From positions 62,001 through 126,000 of the forward strand of contig NZ_QLMC01000005.1 in the NCBI RefSeq assembly GCF_003259745.1: a stretch of DNA of 64,000 nt. Reading direction: 5' to 3'. Shown in pieces: positions 17,777 to 26,431 of the stretch. Within the stretch, counting starts at the first letter, position 1. Each line of letters opens with the position of its first letter. Origin of the DNA: Larkinella arboricola. GTDB lineage: Bacteria > Bacteroidota > Bacteroidia > Cytophagales > Spirosomataceae. Both the position numbers and the translations under genes were made by a program. The notes below the pieces were generated by a model. It searched no databases. It saw nothing but the letters and a program-made list of their open reading frames with translations, and was not told where the DNA came from.

Positions 17777-17803
17777 CACCCCCGATTGGTCCAATCAGGG
17801 GTG
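17777..17803. other. hairpin downstream of the TonB receptor gene
   Basis: CACCCCCGATTGG (17777-17789) pairs with CCAATCAGGGGTG (17791-17803) with one mismatch; the centre must open to give a loop. It lies 17 bp after the receptor stop on the minus strand, but that strand shows no T-run after the stem. A transcript-end or RNA stability element is possible. Confidence 0.4.
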
Positions 17804-17819
17804 CTGTACGTCTTTTTCC

Positions 17820-20117
17820 TTAGCGGATTGTATACCGAACACCCAAAAAACCGCGAATTCCCTGGTTGGGGGCGAATACGTACGTAGGGTCAAAGGTCAG
17901 CCGGTACGGATTGTCGGGGCTGGCCACCACCTGCCCGTCGGGGCCAAAAACCACCCCCTTGTCGAAGGGGTCAAAAGCCCGGGCAATGCTGTTGGCCGGG
18001 GGCGTGAAATTCAGCAGGTTCTTTAGTCCACCGTAAATTTCAAATCCATTGTCAAACCGCTTGGTAAGCTGAATGTTTTGAATGCTCCAGGTCGGTGAGT
18101 ATTCGGGCCGCGGATCGTCGGAACTCAGCAGGGGAAGCCGCATCGGGCCGTACAGATTGCCGGTATAATCGGCGGACAGGCCGCGTCCGAAATCGTAAGA
18201 AACCGCCCAGGTTCCCGTGATGCGCTCGGTCAGTAACTGGCGGGTTTTAACGGGTTGCCCGTCGGCATCGTCTTCCACTTTATACACGTCCATGAGCGTA
18301 AAACCGGCGTTGACTTTCAGCGGGAACGTAAAGTTAGCGTCCAGGTTGACACTCAGACCCTTCGAAGTCGAGTGGCCTTTCAGATTGTCGAAAAAGATTT
18401 TGTTTGGATCCGTATCGTAATCGGCAATAATTCGGTTGGTGAAGTAGGTGTAAAACAGCGACGCGTCGACGTTCAGAAAACCGCTGCCAAACACGATCAG
18501 TTTGGTATAATTCAGGTTGACATTCCAGCTTCGTTCGGGTTTGAGTTCGTCTTCAACCACCACCTGCCGCGCGCCCGTCAGGGCCGCATGATCTTCCGTA
18601 AACAGATTGACCACCCGGTAGCCCGTTCCGGCATTGAATCGAATCACGTTGTCTTTGTTGGGCGACCATTTGTACGAAAACCGGGGCGTCAGGATGTTAC
18701 CGTGTCGCGAATTATAATCGTAGCGAAGGCCGAGCAGCAGTTTGTGCTGGTCGTTAAACGTAAACTCAGGCTGCACAAAAATGCCGGGCAGTCGCGTCCG
18801 GTCGGGCTGGTTGATGGGCCGGAGCGAGTCGGCCGACTGGGTTGCCGGGGTGTTATCGTCGTAAAATGTATAGCGAAACGGCGTTCCGACCATCAAATTG
18901 ACATGGCTGTTAAATTCCTTGTTCCAGAGCAGTTGGGCAAAGAAAATCCGCTGGGTGGCCAGAAAGGGCGTGGTGCCGTAAACGGAGTTCTGGTTATGGC
19001 TGTTGAACGACGATTGCAGGGTAATGTTTTCAGTCGTAGGCAGTTGATACGCCCCAATCAGCTCCAGGCGCTTGGTGAAAATGCTTTCGGCATACAGGCT
19101 GTCGGTGCCCCGCAGGCTGCGATTCCAGTTGGTTTGGCCGCCCCAGCGATCTTCGTAAAAATACCGGGCCGCGATGCTGGCCAGCCGGTTTTCTTTCCGT
19201 TCAAACTGCCATTTATTAAAGACCGAAATCCGGTGTTGCAGGGTTACATCCGTGAACCCGTCGCCGTTTTTGTCAAACGGTTTCTGGTAGTTATAATAAT
19301 TCAAACCCACCAGCGAATTGGCGCTTCCGGCCCGGAATTTCACGCCCAGGTCGGCATTGTATTCCTGCCAGCTCGTTCCAAAAACGTCCGCGGTCACAAT
19401 GGGCGCTTTCAGCGGATTTTTCGTAATGATGTTGATCAGACCGGCTACGGCTTCCGAACCGTACAGCGTGGATGCGGGGCCTTTCACCACTTCAACCCGT
19501 TCGACCAGCGAATTCGGGATGCCGGATAAGCCGTAAACCGTCGACAGCGCACTAACAATGGGCATACCGTCGAGCAGGACCATTGTGTAGGGGCCTTCCA
19601 GCCCGTTGATGTGAATATCGCCGGTATTGCAGACGTTGCAATTGAGCTGAGGCCGCACGCCGTTGATGTTTTGCAGGGCATCGTAGATGTTGGGCGTCGG
19701 GTTTTTCTGGAAGAATTTGGGGGTATAAATTTCCACCGGAACGGGACTTTCCAGTTTCGACACTTCTTTCATGGTGCCTGTTACCACCACCTCACCCAGC
19801 GTGTTGGCGGCTTCGCGGAGTTCGACGGTCTGGCGGAATGTTTGTCCGGCGGTCAGCACAATGGTTTTCTGGAACGTTTCGAACCCCACCTGTGATACCA
19901 CCAACTGGTAGCGCCCCGCCGGAATGCCGGTTAATTTAAAAACACCCGCGGTATCGGTCAGGGTGCCAAAACGGGTTCCTTTCAGGGCGACGGTGCTCAG
20001 TTCCAGTGGCTTTTGTTTCGAGAGAACCCGGCCTTCCACTGTGGCGGTTGATTGCGCATAGGCAAAGAAGGTACTGCACAAAAGGAGCAGCACCGATACG
20101 TATATCGATTTTTGCAT
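17820..20117 (-). CDS. TonB-dependent receptor (non-SusC) with CxxC loop in the plug
   Basis: 765 aa. Signal peptide ends at FAYAQ (~21). A carboxypeptidase-regulatory-like domain spans ~25-110 (VEGRVLSKQKPLELSTVALKGTRFGTLTDTAGVFKL). The TonB box region GEVVVTGTMKEVSKLES precedes the plug at ~118-240, which contains a CNVCNTGDIHINGLEG stretch with a CxxC pair and the standard DGMPIVSALSTVYG..GIPNSLVERVEVVKGPASTLYGSEAVAGLINIITK. The rest is a barrel ending in FLGVRYTIR. Receptors with this plug are related to the ferrienterochelin/colicin (CirA) type. Context (His-rich membrane protein, palindromic operator) suggests metal or metal-chelate uptake; this is inference. Confidence 0.9.
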   Translation of the reverse strand: MQKSIYVSVLLLLCSTFFAYAQSTATVEGRVLSKQKPLELSTVALKGTRFGTLTDTAGVFKLTGIPAGRYQLVVSQVGFETFQKTIVLTAGQTFRQTVELREAANTLGEVVVTGTMKEVSKLESPVPVEIYTPKFFQKNPTPNIYDALQNINGVRPQLNCNVCNTGDIHINGLEGPYTMVLLDGMPIVSALSTVYGLSGIPNSLVERVEVVKGPASTLYGSEAVAGLINIITKNPLKAPIVTADVFGTSWQEYNADLGVKFRAGSANSLVGLNYYNYQKPFDKNGDGFTDVTLQHRISVFNKWQFERKENRLASIAARYFYEDRWGGQTNWNRSLRGTDSLYAESIFTKRLELIGAYQLPTTENITLQSSFNSHNQNSVYGTTPFLATQRIFFAQLLWNKEFNSHVNLMVGTPFRYTFYDDNTPATQSADSLRPINQPDRTRLPGIFVQPEFTFNDQHKLLLGLRYDYNSRHGNILTPRFSYKWSPNKDNVIRFNAGTGYRVVNLFTEDHAALTGARQVVVEDELKPERSWNVNLNYTKLIVFGSGFLNVDASLFYTYFTNRIIADYDTDPNKIFFDNLKGHSTSKGLSVNLDANFTFPLKVNAGFTLMDVYKVEDDADGQPVKTRQLLTERITGTWAVSYDFGRGLSADYTGNLYGPMRLPLLSSDDPRPEYSPTWSIQNIQLTKRFDNGFEIYGGLKNLLNFTPPANSIARAFDPFDKGVVFGPDGQVVASPDNPYRLTFDPTYVFAPNQGIRGFLGVRYTIR

Positions 20118-20259
20118 GGTTGTGTCAATGGATAAAAAGGGAGAAATAGGACCACTGCTGCCAAGGCACCGGGAAATAGTCTGTTATAAGCCAGTATTCA
20201 CCGACGCTCAGGGGAGCAGGGCACGAAGAGGATCGCAAAAGCGACGAAATGGGAAGAGG

Positions 20260-20625
20260 TTATCCGACAACCGGCGGACCCCGATGGGAGAAATAAGGAA
20301 AGAAATGGGTACTGATGGACTCGTAGATCGTCAGGAAAAGACGCAGCACCGGCACGCTCAGAAGCGCACAGACCAGCATAAACGGCGTCAGACTGTCGTA
20401 GAGCGCGTTCGTGAAATTGTCGAGCCAGAATAATTCTCCGGTGGTGTGTGTGTTGGGCTGATAGGGACTATCGCCGACCGGAATGTACGGGTGCGCGTGA
20501 ACGATAATCCGTCCGCTGGCGAGCTTGTGGGCGTGCCGGAAAACAACCGAATTGACCAGCATAAAGCTGAACAGAATCAGCAGAATACGGGCAATTTTCT
20601 GTCGATAAACCGGCAACCAGTGCAT
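20260..20625 (-). CDS. small His-rich membrane protein upstream of the TonB receptor
   Basis: 121 aa. It has a predicted transmembrane helix at ~11-28 (IARILLILFSFMLVNSVVF), a His-containing loop (RHAHKLASGRIIVHAHPYI, ~29-48, then a NTHTTGE stretch), and a second helix at ~80-98 (SLTPFMLVCALLSVPVLRLFL). The spaced HAH/HAH/HTH residues could bind metal ions in the periplasm. I do not recognise a named family; comparable HAHPY-type proteins seem to accompany TonB receptors in Bacteroidota. It lies 142 bp upstream of the receptor gene in the same direction and directly behind a TATATTTG promoter and a 22-bp palindrome, so the two genes are probably one metal-responsive unit. Confidence 0.7.
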   Translation of the reverse strand: MHWLPVYRQKIARILLILFSFMLVNSVVFRHAHKLASGRIIVHAHPYIPVGDSPYQPNTHTTGELFWLDNFTNALYDSLTPFMLVCALLSVPVLRLFLTIYESISTHFFPYFSHRGPPVVG

Positions 20626-20668
20626 GGCTCTTTATAACAAGTAAAAACGGATGACTGTCCCGTTCGAA

Positions 20669-20676
20669 CAAATATA
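20669..20676 (-). promoter_or_regulatory. Bacteroidota -7 promoter element (TATATTTG)
   Basis: On the minus strand 20676-20669 reads TATATTTG, an exact match to the Bacteroidota TAnnTTTG element, 43 bp upstream of the ATG of the His-rich protein. The palindrome at 20683-20704 covers the position where the -33 element should lie, so a bound repressor would block initiation. Confidence 0.65.
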
Positions 20677-20682
20677 GAAAAT

Positions 20683-20704
20683 AAATTTAGACTCGTCTAA
20701 ATTT
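20683..20704. promoter_or_regulatory. 22-bp perfect palindrome, likely repressor operator
   Basis: AAATTTAGAC (20683-20692), TC, GTCTAAATTT (20695-20704): perfect dyad symmetry. The TTTAGAC/GTCTAAA half-sites have the general shape of DtxR/MntR-type metalloregulator operators. It sits 6 bp upstream of the -7 element. No regulator gene for it is in the window. Confidence 0.7.
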
Positions 20705-20833
20705 AGCGTTAAATAGTAAGGCTGGCTCGTATTTTCTATCTTTTTAATCTAAAAAGCTATCCATCCATTTTCTCGCTGGCTATATTTGGAAGCAGGGATG
20801 AGCTAAAAATGAAGAGTTGCTAACGCGTAAAAT

Positions 20834-20880
20834 TCATTCCTAACTCGTACCTTTTCATACCTAACTCCTAACTTTTCACC
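20834..20880. repeat. short degenerate CTAACTC intergenic repeat
   Basis: Imperfect units CCTAACTCGTAC, CCTAACTCC and TAACTTTTC stand just before the Gfo/Idh/MocA start. They resemble the strings at 297-337 and about 61428-61470. Confidence 0.35.
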
Positions 20881-20885
20881 TTATT

Positions 20886-22079
20886 ATGCGAAAAATTGCC
20901 ATGCTGGGTTCCGGTTTTATTGGCCGGTTCTACGCCGAATCCATCCACGGTCAACGGGGCCGCGACCGTGTTGTGGCCATTTACGCCCGCCGTGAAGAAA
21001 GCGCCAGAAAGTTTGCCGCCGATTACGGTTGTTCGATCTGGGGCACAGACATGGAGGAGGTGATTGCCCATCCGGAGGTCGATATGGTGTGCATTGCGCT
21101 GCCCAACAACCTGCACGAAGCCGCCGTGATGCTTTGCGCCAAACACAAAAAAGCCGTGGTGAGCACCAAACCGCTGGGCCGTAATGGGGAGGAAGCCCTG
21201 CGGATGATGAAAGCCGTGGAGGAAGCCGGAATTTTTGCCGGTTATCTGGAAGACCTCTGTTACACCCCGAAATTCCTGAAAGCCCTCGAAAGCGTTAAAA
21301 ACGGCGCTTTAGGCCGGATTCTCTGGGCCAAGTCGCGCGAGACGCACCCGGGGCCGCATAGTGACTGGTTTTGGGACAAAGAACAGGCCGGTGGGGGCTG
21401 TATGCTCGACCTCGGTTGCCACTGCGTGGAAATTGCCCGGAATTTCATCGGGAAAGACGTCAGACCCGTGGAGGTGATGTGCTGGGCGGCTACGCAGGTG
21501 AAACCCATCGACGCCGAAGACCACGCCATTGCCCTGGTGAAATACGAAAACGGCGCCATTGGGCAGTTCGAAGTAAGCTGGACCTTCCGGGGTGGAATGG
21601 ACCTGCGCGACGAAGTGATGGGCACCGAAGGCACCATCTGGATCAACAACTTTCTGCGCACGGGTTTTGAGATGTTTACGACTGGCAAAGGCGCTGATTA
21701 TGTGGCCGAAAAAGCGGAGAGTACCACCGGCTGGCTTTTTCCGGTGGGGGATGAGGTAAACGACCTGGGCTACAACCACATGTTTACGGATATGTTCAAT
21801 GCCGCCGATGAAGGACGCCAACCCGCCGAGACGTTCTACGACGGGTATGTGGTTAACGCCATCCTGGACGCGGCTTACCGGTCGGCGGAAACCAAGCAGT
21901 GGGAACCCGTGCACCTGCCGGTCTGGCGGGGTCAGGAGGGGCTGAAACCCGAATCGACGCTGGTGGATTATGACGAAAATTATTACCTGATTAAAGAAGA
22001 AGTAACGCATGACGGACGGCATAAGGTGATCCTAAAAGACAAGCAAACCGGCCGGATTTTAGAACGTGATCTGACCTAG
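20886..22079 (+). CDS. cytoplasmic Gfo/Idh/MocA-family oxidoreductase
   Basis: 397 aa, no signal peptide. The NAD(P) Rossmann motif is at the N-terminus ([20 protein letters not shown]). The family EKP motif appears as STKPLG at ~102, so the usual Glu is replaced by Thr while the catalytic Lys remains. The C-terminal alpha/beta domain has [21 protein letters not shown] at ~165-185, the usual G(G)G...D.G.H region with catalytic Asp and His. Members oxidise hydroxyls of sugars or cyclitols. The gene starts 181 bp after the palindromic operator region, and the PAS kinase gene follows after 29 bp. The substrate is unknown. Confidence 0.9.
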   Translation: MRKIAMLGSGFIGRFYAESIHGQRGRDRVVAIYARREESARKFAADYGCSIWGTDMEEVIAHPEVDMVCIALPNNLHEAAVMLCAKHKKAVVSTKPLGRNGEEALRMMKAVEEAGIFAGYLEDLCYTPKFLKALESVKNGALGRILWAKSRETHPGPHSDWFWDKEQAGGGCMLDLGCHCVEIARNFIGKDVRPVEVMCWAATQVKPIDAEDHAIALVKYENGAIGQFEVSWTFRGGMDLRDEVMGTEGTIWINNFLRTGFEMFTTGKGADYVAEKAESTTGWLFPVGDEVNDLGYNHMFTDMFNAADEGRQPAETFYDGYVVNAILDAAYRSAETKQWEPVHLPVWRGQEGLKPESTLVDYDENYYLIKEEVTHDGRHKVILKDKQTGRILERDLT

Positions 22080-22108
22080 AAAACAAGCCATCCATGACTT
22101 TTACCTGA

Positions 22109-23761
22109 GTGATACCATCCGACGCTAGCACGACCGGTTCTGCGAAACTGGCCTTTACCTATTGCCCCCATTTTGCCAAATTTTTGCTGGACCACCACCT
22201 GGAAGAATTTAGCCAGGAACTGCTGCGCCTATACCGGCAGGTAGACATTCCGATGCTGGCTTTTTATAAAGACCTGCCGCCCGAACAACTGGCCGGGATA
22301 TTGAACGCTTCGTCGATGAAACTGCTCACGGCTTTTGCTGAAAACCGGACCAGCCAGCACATTGATGCGACGTTGCAGCGCTGGGCGCATGATCAGTTGG
22401 GCAGGGTGGGTCGTAATCAGGTTGCAACCCGGGATATTGCCCTGATGGGATACGTCCGTAAGCAGGCTTTTATGACGTTCCTGCCCCGCTACACCGTCGA
22501 TCCGGTTCAGATAATCGGACTCATCCGGGAACTGGATGCCTATACGCTTGAACTGGCTAATAATGCTTTCACTCTGTATATCAGCCTTTTGCAGCAGAAA
22601 ATTGATGAACAGGTTCATTTTATCCGGAAAATTACCGATGCGGCCCCGGCTATCATCGGAACCTATAACATCCATTCGGGCCAGTATCAATTTATTAGTC
22701 AGGGGTTTGAAATGCTATTGGGGTATCCTCGGCAACGGGTTCTGGAGGAAGGAGTTAATTTTTTACTGACCCTTATTCACCCGGACGATTTGCCGAGCCT
22801 GCTGGCTGAGAACGCTCAGGCACTGGAAAGGACGAATCAGGTGTCTGATGGTCAGGATGAAACGCAGGTTCTGGAATTTAAATACCGGATGCGGCACCAG
22901 AACGGCCCGTACCGCTGGTTTCAGACCTACGGTACGGTTTTCGACCGCAATCAGCAGGGAAGGGTCGAGCATGTTCTCAATATTTCAATCGATATTACCG
23001 ATAAGATGGAAGCCGAGCACCAGGTGGAGGAGAAAAACCGCCGATTGGTGCAGTCAAACGCCAGTTTGCAGGAGTTTGCCTACATCGCCAGCCACGACCT
23101 GAAAGAGCCGCTGCGGAAAATTTCCACGTTTGGTGATCGGTTGCTACAGAGCCAGCAGGGAAATATGAATGCGGAAGGAGAAGTGTATCTGGCGAAAATC
23201 ATTGACGCGGCCCAGCGAATGCACACGCTGATCGGGGATATTTTATCGGTTTCGCTGATCTCTTCGGATCAAACCTTTGAAAAACAAAGCCTGAAGCAGA
23301 TTCTGGACGATGTTCTACAGGCGCTCGAGCTTCAGATGGAACGGATGCAGGCTCAGGTGTACACCGATGATCTGCCGGTTGTGCCGGTCATTGCCTCTCA
23401 GTTCCGGCAACTTTTTCAGAATCTGCTCACGAATGCTTTCAAGTTTGCCCGGACAGGGGTGCCTCCGGTCGTCCGGATCAGCCACCGGTTTTTGCCGCCG
23501 GGCGATGTGCAGCCCCTTGGTCTGACGGCGGGTCGGCCGTACCTGGAACTGAAAATTGCCGACAACGGTATTGGATTCGACAACCGGTACGCCGGTAAAA
23601 TCTTCGCTATTTTTCAGCGACTCCACACCCGGAAAGACTTTGAAGGCACCGGAATCGGGCTGGCGATTTGCAGAAAAATCGTGGAAAATCACGGCGGTAT
23701 CATCACGGCTGAAGGTGTTCCCGACCAGGGAGCCACGTTTACCATCATCGTTCCGGCCTGA
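22109..23761 (+). CDS. PAS-domain sensor histidine kinase
   Basis: 550 aa from a GTG start; the only upstream in-frame ATG (22094) runs into a TGA at 22106, so GTG is needed. Residues ~1-165 form an all-helical sensory region that resembles RsbR-N/globin-coupled helical folds but that I cannot assign. A PAS/PAC pair follows at ~170-310 (APAIIGTYNIHSGQYQFISQGFEMLLGYP...IHPDDLPSLL). HisKA has its phospho-acceptor in YIASHDLKEPLRKI at ~329-342. HATPase_c has NLLTNAFKFA (N box), IADNGIGF (G1) and GTGIGLAICRKIV (G2). There are no transmembrane segments, so it is a cytosolic sensor. No response regulator is adjacent. It ends 2 bp from the convergent GntR gene. Confidence 0.9.
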   Translation: MIPSDASTTGSAKLAFTYCPHFAKFLLDHHLEEFSQELLRLYRQVDIPMLAFYKDLPPEQLAGILNASSMKLLTAFAENRTSQHIDATLQRWAHDQLGRVGRNQVATRDIALMGYVRKQAFMTFLPRYTVDPVQIIGLIRELDAYTLELANNAFTLYISLLQQKIDEQVHFIRKITDAAPAIIGTYNIHSGQYQFISQGFEMLLGYPRQRVLEEGVNFLLTLIHPDDLPSLLAENAQALERTNQVSDGQDETQVLEFKYRMRHQNGPYRWFQTYGTVFDRNQQGRVEHVLNISIDITDKMEAEHQVEEKNRRLVQSNASLQEFAYIASHDLKEPLRKISTFGDRLLQSQQGNMNAEGEVYLAKIIDAAQRMHTLIGDILSVSLISSDQTFEKQSLKQILDDVLQALELQMERMQAQVYTDDLPVVPVIASQFRQLFQNLLTNAFKFARTGVPPVVRISHRFLPPGDVQPLGLTAGRPYLELKIADNGIGFDNRYAGKIFAIFQRLHTRKDFEGTGIGLAICRKIVENHGGIITAEGVPDQGATFTIIVPA

Positions 23762-23763
23762 GG

Positions 23764-24495
23764 TCAGAACCGTCCGTGCAGCATGTAACGATCGGTGCGG
23801 GCGTACAGGGAAGAATAGAAATTAAAATCAGGCCGGTTGGTATCGAGCCGTTTGTCGAGCCGCAGCAGGGGGGTGTTGACGCTCACCTGAAGGTGCCGTG
23901 CTAACTCGCCGTCGGCGGTGACAGCCAACACTTTCTGTTCACCACCTTTGACCAGCAAACCGTATTTGGTCCGCAGCAAATCAAACAGTGAACGGTTTTC
24001 CAGCCGCTGGCGTGAGAAACCGGGTAAATACCGGTTGGGTAAACTGATTTTCTCAAAAAAGACGGGCTCCTCGTCCACCGCCCGCAGCCGTTCGAAATAA
24101 ATAAAACCTGCTTTGGTATCTTCTTCGGTTGGGGTAAACAAAAAATCGTCCGGGAAGGAATGTTGCTTGGGTTTGATCACAATTGTCGTGGTCATGCCCT
24201 CGGCCCGGGTCGCATTTGCCGTATTGGCCAGCCGCCCAACAATCGACATCACGCCCAGGCCAATCGGGAGCGGCTGTACGATGCTGCCCTTGCCCTGGTG
24301 TTTGCGGATGTAACCGTCCTGCACCAGCAGACCGAGCGCCTGCCGGATGGTGGGTTGCGTCAGACGGAACTGATTCTGAAGGTCTTTTTCGGAGGGCAAC
24401 AGGTCACCGGCTTTAAAATCACCCCGGATGATTTGCTGACGCAACGATTCATACAGATACTGGTACTGCGGGATACGGGTTGGCCGATCGGTCAT
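23764..24495 (-). CDS. GntR-family (HutC/UTRA) transcriptional regulator
   Basis: 243 aa from the ATG at 24493-24495; the frame is open further upstream but that extension overlaps the divergent gene and has no family similarity. Winged HTH at ~8-72: YLYESLRQQIIRGDFKAGDLLPSEKDLQNQFRLTQPTIRQALGLLVQDGYIRKHQGKGSIV. A UTRA effector-binding domain follows (~90-240; FIYFERLRAVDEEPVFFEKISLPNRYLPGF; YSSLYARTDRYMLHGRF). By family knowledge such regulators are released from DNA by a sugar phosphate or similar small ligand. It is divergent from the SDR-ROK-SIS genes, which it most likely controls, and a 16-bp palindrome lies between them. Confidence 0.9.
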   Translation of the reverse strand: MTDRPTRIPQYQYLYESLRQQIIRGDFKAGDLLPSEKDLQNQFRLTQPTIRQALGLLVQDGYIRKHQGKGSIVQPLPIGLGVMSIVGRLANTANATRAEGMTTTIVIKPKQHSFPDDFLFTPTEEDTKAGFIYFERLRAVDEEPVFFEKISLPNRYLPGFSRQRLENRSLFDLLRTKYGLLVKGGEQKVLAVTADGELARHLQVSVNTPLLRLDKRLDTNRPDFNFYSSLYARTDRYMLHGRF

Positions 24496-24545
24496 AGAGA
24501 ATGGAAGGTTGGTAAGCAAGTATACAAAAATCTGCTCAATCTGAA

Positions 24546-24561
24546 ACTTATTATAATAAGT
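24546..24561. promoter_or_regulatory. 16-bp palindrome in the GntR-SDR divergent promoter region
   Basis: ACTTATTATAATAAGT is a perfect palindrome midway between the two divergent starts (24495 and 24625). A likely operator for the GntR/UTRA protein by position. A second short dyad (AGTATAC) lies at about 24519-24525. Confidence 0.55.
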
Positions 24562-24624
24562 GGTTGCAATACTAAAAGCCAGTTTATACCTTCGTTTTTC
24601 ATAAGGCTTTTCTTTATTTATCCA

Positions 24625-25416
24625 ATGGACCAACTGTGGCTGGCGAACAAACGGATTGTGATTATTGGCGGAACAACGGGTTTGGGCCTGTCGGCTGCGC
24701 AGGCATTTGTTGGGCAGGGCGCCCGCGTTGTGGTGGTGGGTCGAAAGGAAGAAAGCTGCAAGGCGGCCGAAGCTCAACTGGGCGGTTTTGGCCTGGCCCT
24801 GAACGGCGACGCCACCGATCCGGCCACGGCTATATCGGCCATTACGCTTTGCCGGGGCGAATTTGGCGGTTTTGATGGACTCTACCACGTAGCGGGCGGA
24901 AGCGGCCGGCGGTTTGGCGATGGGCCGTTGCACCAGCTAACGCTCGAAGGCTGGAACAAAACCTTTGAACTGAATCTGACTTCGCTGATGCTTTCCAATC
25001 AGGCGGCCATTCAGGCGTTTCTGGAGCAGAATACCGGCGGCACGATTCTGAATATGGGTTCCGTGCTGGGTTTTTCGCCCTCGCCGAATTATTTCGCGAC
25101 CCATGCGTATGCCGCGACCAAATCCGCCATTATCGGTTTTACAAAATCCATTGCGGCTTATTATGCGGCTAACCATATCCGCGTCAATGTGCTGGCTCCC
25201 GGTCTGGTCGAAACGCCAATGGCCCAACGGGCGGCCAATGATGAAACAATTCTGAAATTTATTGGCACCAAACAGCCGCTGGACGGTGGGCGCATCGGGC
25301 AGCCAACCGATCTGGACGGAGCTGCTATCTATTTCATGTCGGAGTATTCGCGATTTACAACGGGCCAGGTGCTGGCAGTCGATGGTGGCTGGGAGGTCAG
25401 CGAAGGGCAATATTGA
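24625..25416 (+). CDS. SDR family oxidoreductase of the GntR-controlled cluster
   Basis: 263 aa from the ATG at 24625; the reading frame is open from 24160, but the upstream part lies antisense to GntR. Cofactor motif GGTTGLG at ~15-21, a variant HVAGGSG in place of NNAG (~88-94), catalytic Ser in NMGSVLG and Tyr/Lys in YAATK (~168-172), and the C-terminal TTGQVLAVDGGWEVSEG. Typical NAD(P)-dependent sugar or hydroxy-acid dehydrogenase. It is the first gene after the divergent GntR promoter, 109 bp ahead of the ROK kinase, so it probably oxidises the sugar that the cluster degrades. Confidence 0.87.
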   Translation: MDQLWLANKRIVIIGGTTGLGLSAAQAFVGQGARVVVVGRKEESCKAAEAQLGGFGLALNGDATDPATAISAITLCRGEFGGFDGLYHVAGGSGRRFGDGPLHQLTLEGWNKTFELNLTSLMLSNQAAIQAFLEQNTGGTILNMGSVLGFSPSPNYFATHAYAATKSAIIGFTKSIAAYYAANHIRVNVLAPGLVETPMAQRAANDETILKFIGTKQPLDGGRIGQPTDLDGAAIYFMSEYSRFTTGQVLAVDGGWEVSEGQY

Positions 25417-25525
25417 GTAGACTTCTTAACAAAACGATTTTGGATAACAGGTGAGCCGGTCTGCTGGCTTATGGCAGTTCCGACGGAAACCGTAACAAAC
25501 TACCCCAACCCGTAAACCAGCATAC

Positions 25526-26431
25526 ATGAAGGCAATCGGCATCGACATTGGCGGCACCCGGATTAAAGGCGTATTGATCGACGCCCAAACCGGTACCGTA
25601 TTGCACCGGGTCATTACACCGACCAACGACCGGGAAGACGGCCAGTGGAAAGAAGCCGTCGCCGATACATTTCGTCAGCTTAAAGCCGGTGCCGACGGCG
25701 CGGTGGCCGGGGTTGGCCTGTCGGCGCCGGGTTTGCCCACACCCGCCAATGATGCAATTGCCTGCATGCCGGGCCGGTTGCCGGGGCTGGAAGGACTCAA
25801 CTGGTCCGCCTTTCTGGGCCAGCCCGTGCGGGTGCTGAACGATGCCCATGCCGCTCTGATGGCCGAAGCCCGGTTTGGAGCCGCCCGCAACATCCAGAAT
25901 GCGCTCATGCTGACGCTTGGCACGGGCGTGGGGGGCGGTCTGCTGATAAACGGGAATCTTTATCAGGGATTCTACCAGATGGCCGGTCATCTGGGCCACA
26001 TTCCGGTTCAGGCCGACAGCAGCCAGTTGGGCATTACCGGTACGCCCGGCTCGCTGGAAGACGCCATTGGCAACGCGACGGTTTCGCGCCGATCATACGG
26101 GCGGTATGCGATGACCAACGAACTGCTGGAAGCGTATCACCGGCAGGAGCCACTGGCCACGTTGGTCTGGCTGACTTCCGTGCGGCATCTGGCTGTGGCC
26201 ATTGCCGGTCTGGCCAATGCCTTTTCACCGGAAGTCGTTATTCTGGGGGGCGGCATCACGCAGGCCGGTGAAGCGTTGTTTGGCCCTCTGGACTCATTTC
26301 TGGATCTTTTTGAGTGGCGACCCGCGGGTAAAAAGACCACCATCCGCAAAGCCCATTTCGAAGACTGGGCGGGAGCCATTGGCGCGGCCGGGTTCGCAGT
26401 TACAGTAGACAGTGAAATACATACCCTATGA
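25526..26431 (+). CDS. ROK-family sugar kinase-like protein lacking the zinc-binding cysteines
   Basis: 301 aa. Phosphate-1 motif IGIDIGGTRIKG at the N-terminus, the AHAALMAEARFGAAR segment with the catalytic Asp just before it (VLNDAHAAL), and LTLGTGVGGGLLINGNLYQG. The usual ROK zinc signature CxCGxxGCxE is replaced by SQLGITGTPGSLE, and the preceding GHxGH box reads AGHLGHI, so the His may stay but all Cys are gone. It could still phosphorylate a sugar without the zinc site, or act as a sensor. It overlaps the SIS gene by 4 bp (ATGA), which points to translational coupling and a joint role in amino-sugar or ketose metabolism. Confidence 0.88.
   Translation: MKAIGIDIGGTRIKGVLIDAQTGTVLHRVITPTNDREDGQWKEAVADTFRQLKAGADGAVAGVGLSAPGLPTPANDAIACMPGRLPGLEGLNWSAFLGQPVRVLNDAHAALMAEARFGAARNIQNALMLTLGTGVGGGLLINGNLYQGFYQMAGHLGHIPVQADSSQLGITGTPGSLEDAIGNATVSRRSYGRYAMTNELLEAYHRQEPLATLVWLTSVRHLAVAIAGLANAFSPEVVILGGGITQAGEALFGPLDSFLDLFEWRPAGKKTTIRKAHFEDWAGAIGAAGFAVTVDSEIHTL

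Noticed and set aside
18255-19529. Open frame of 424 codons on the + strand
   Set aside because: It lies fully antisense to the TonB receptor gene; the translation has no family features and arises from the codon bias of the real gene.
24160-24624. Upstream extension of the SDR gene at 24625
   Set aside because: It is antisense to the GntR gene; SDR homology begins directly after the ATG at 24625.
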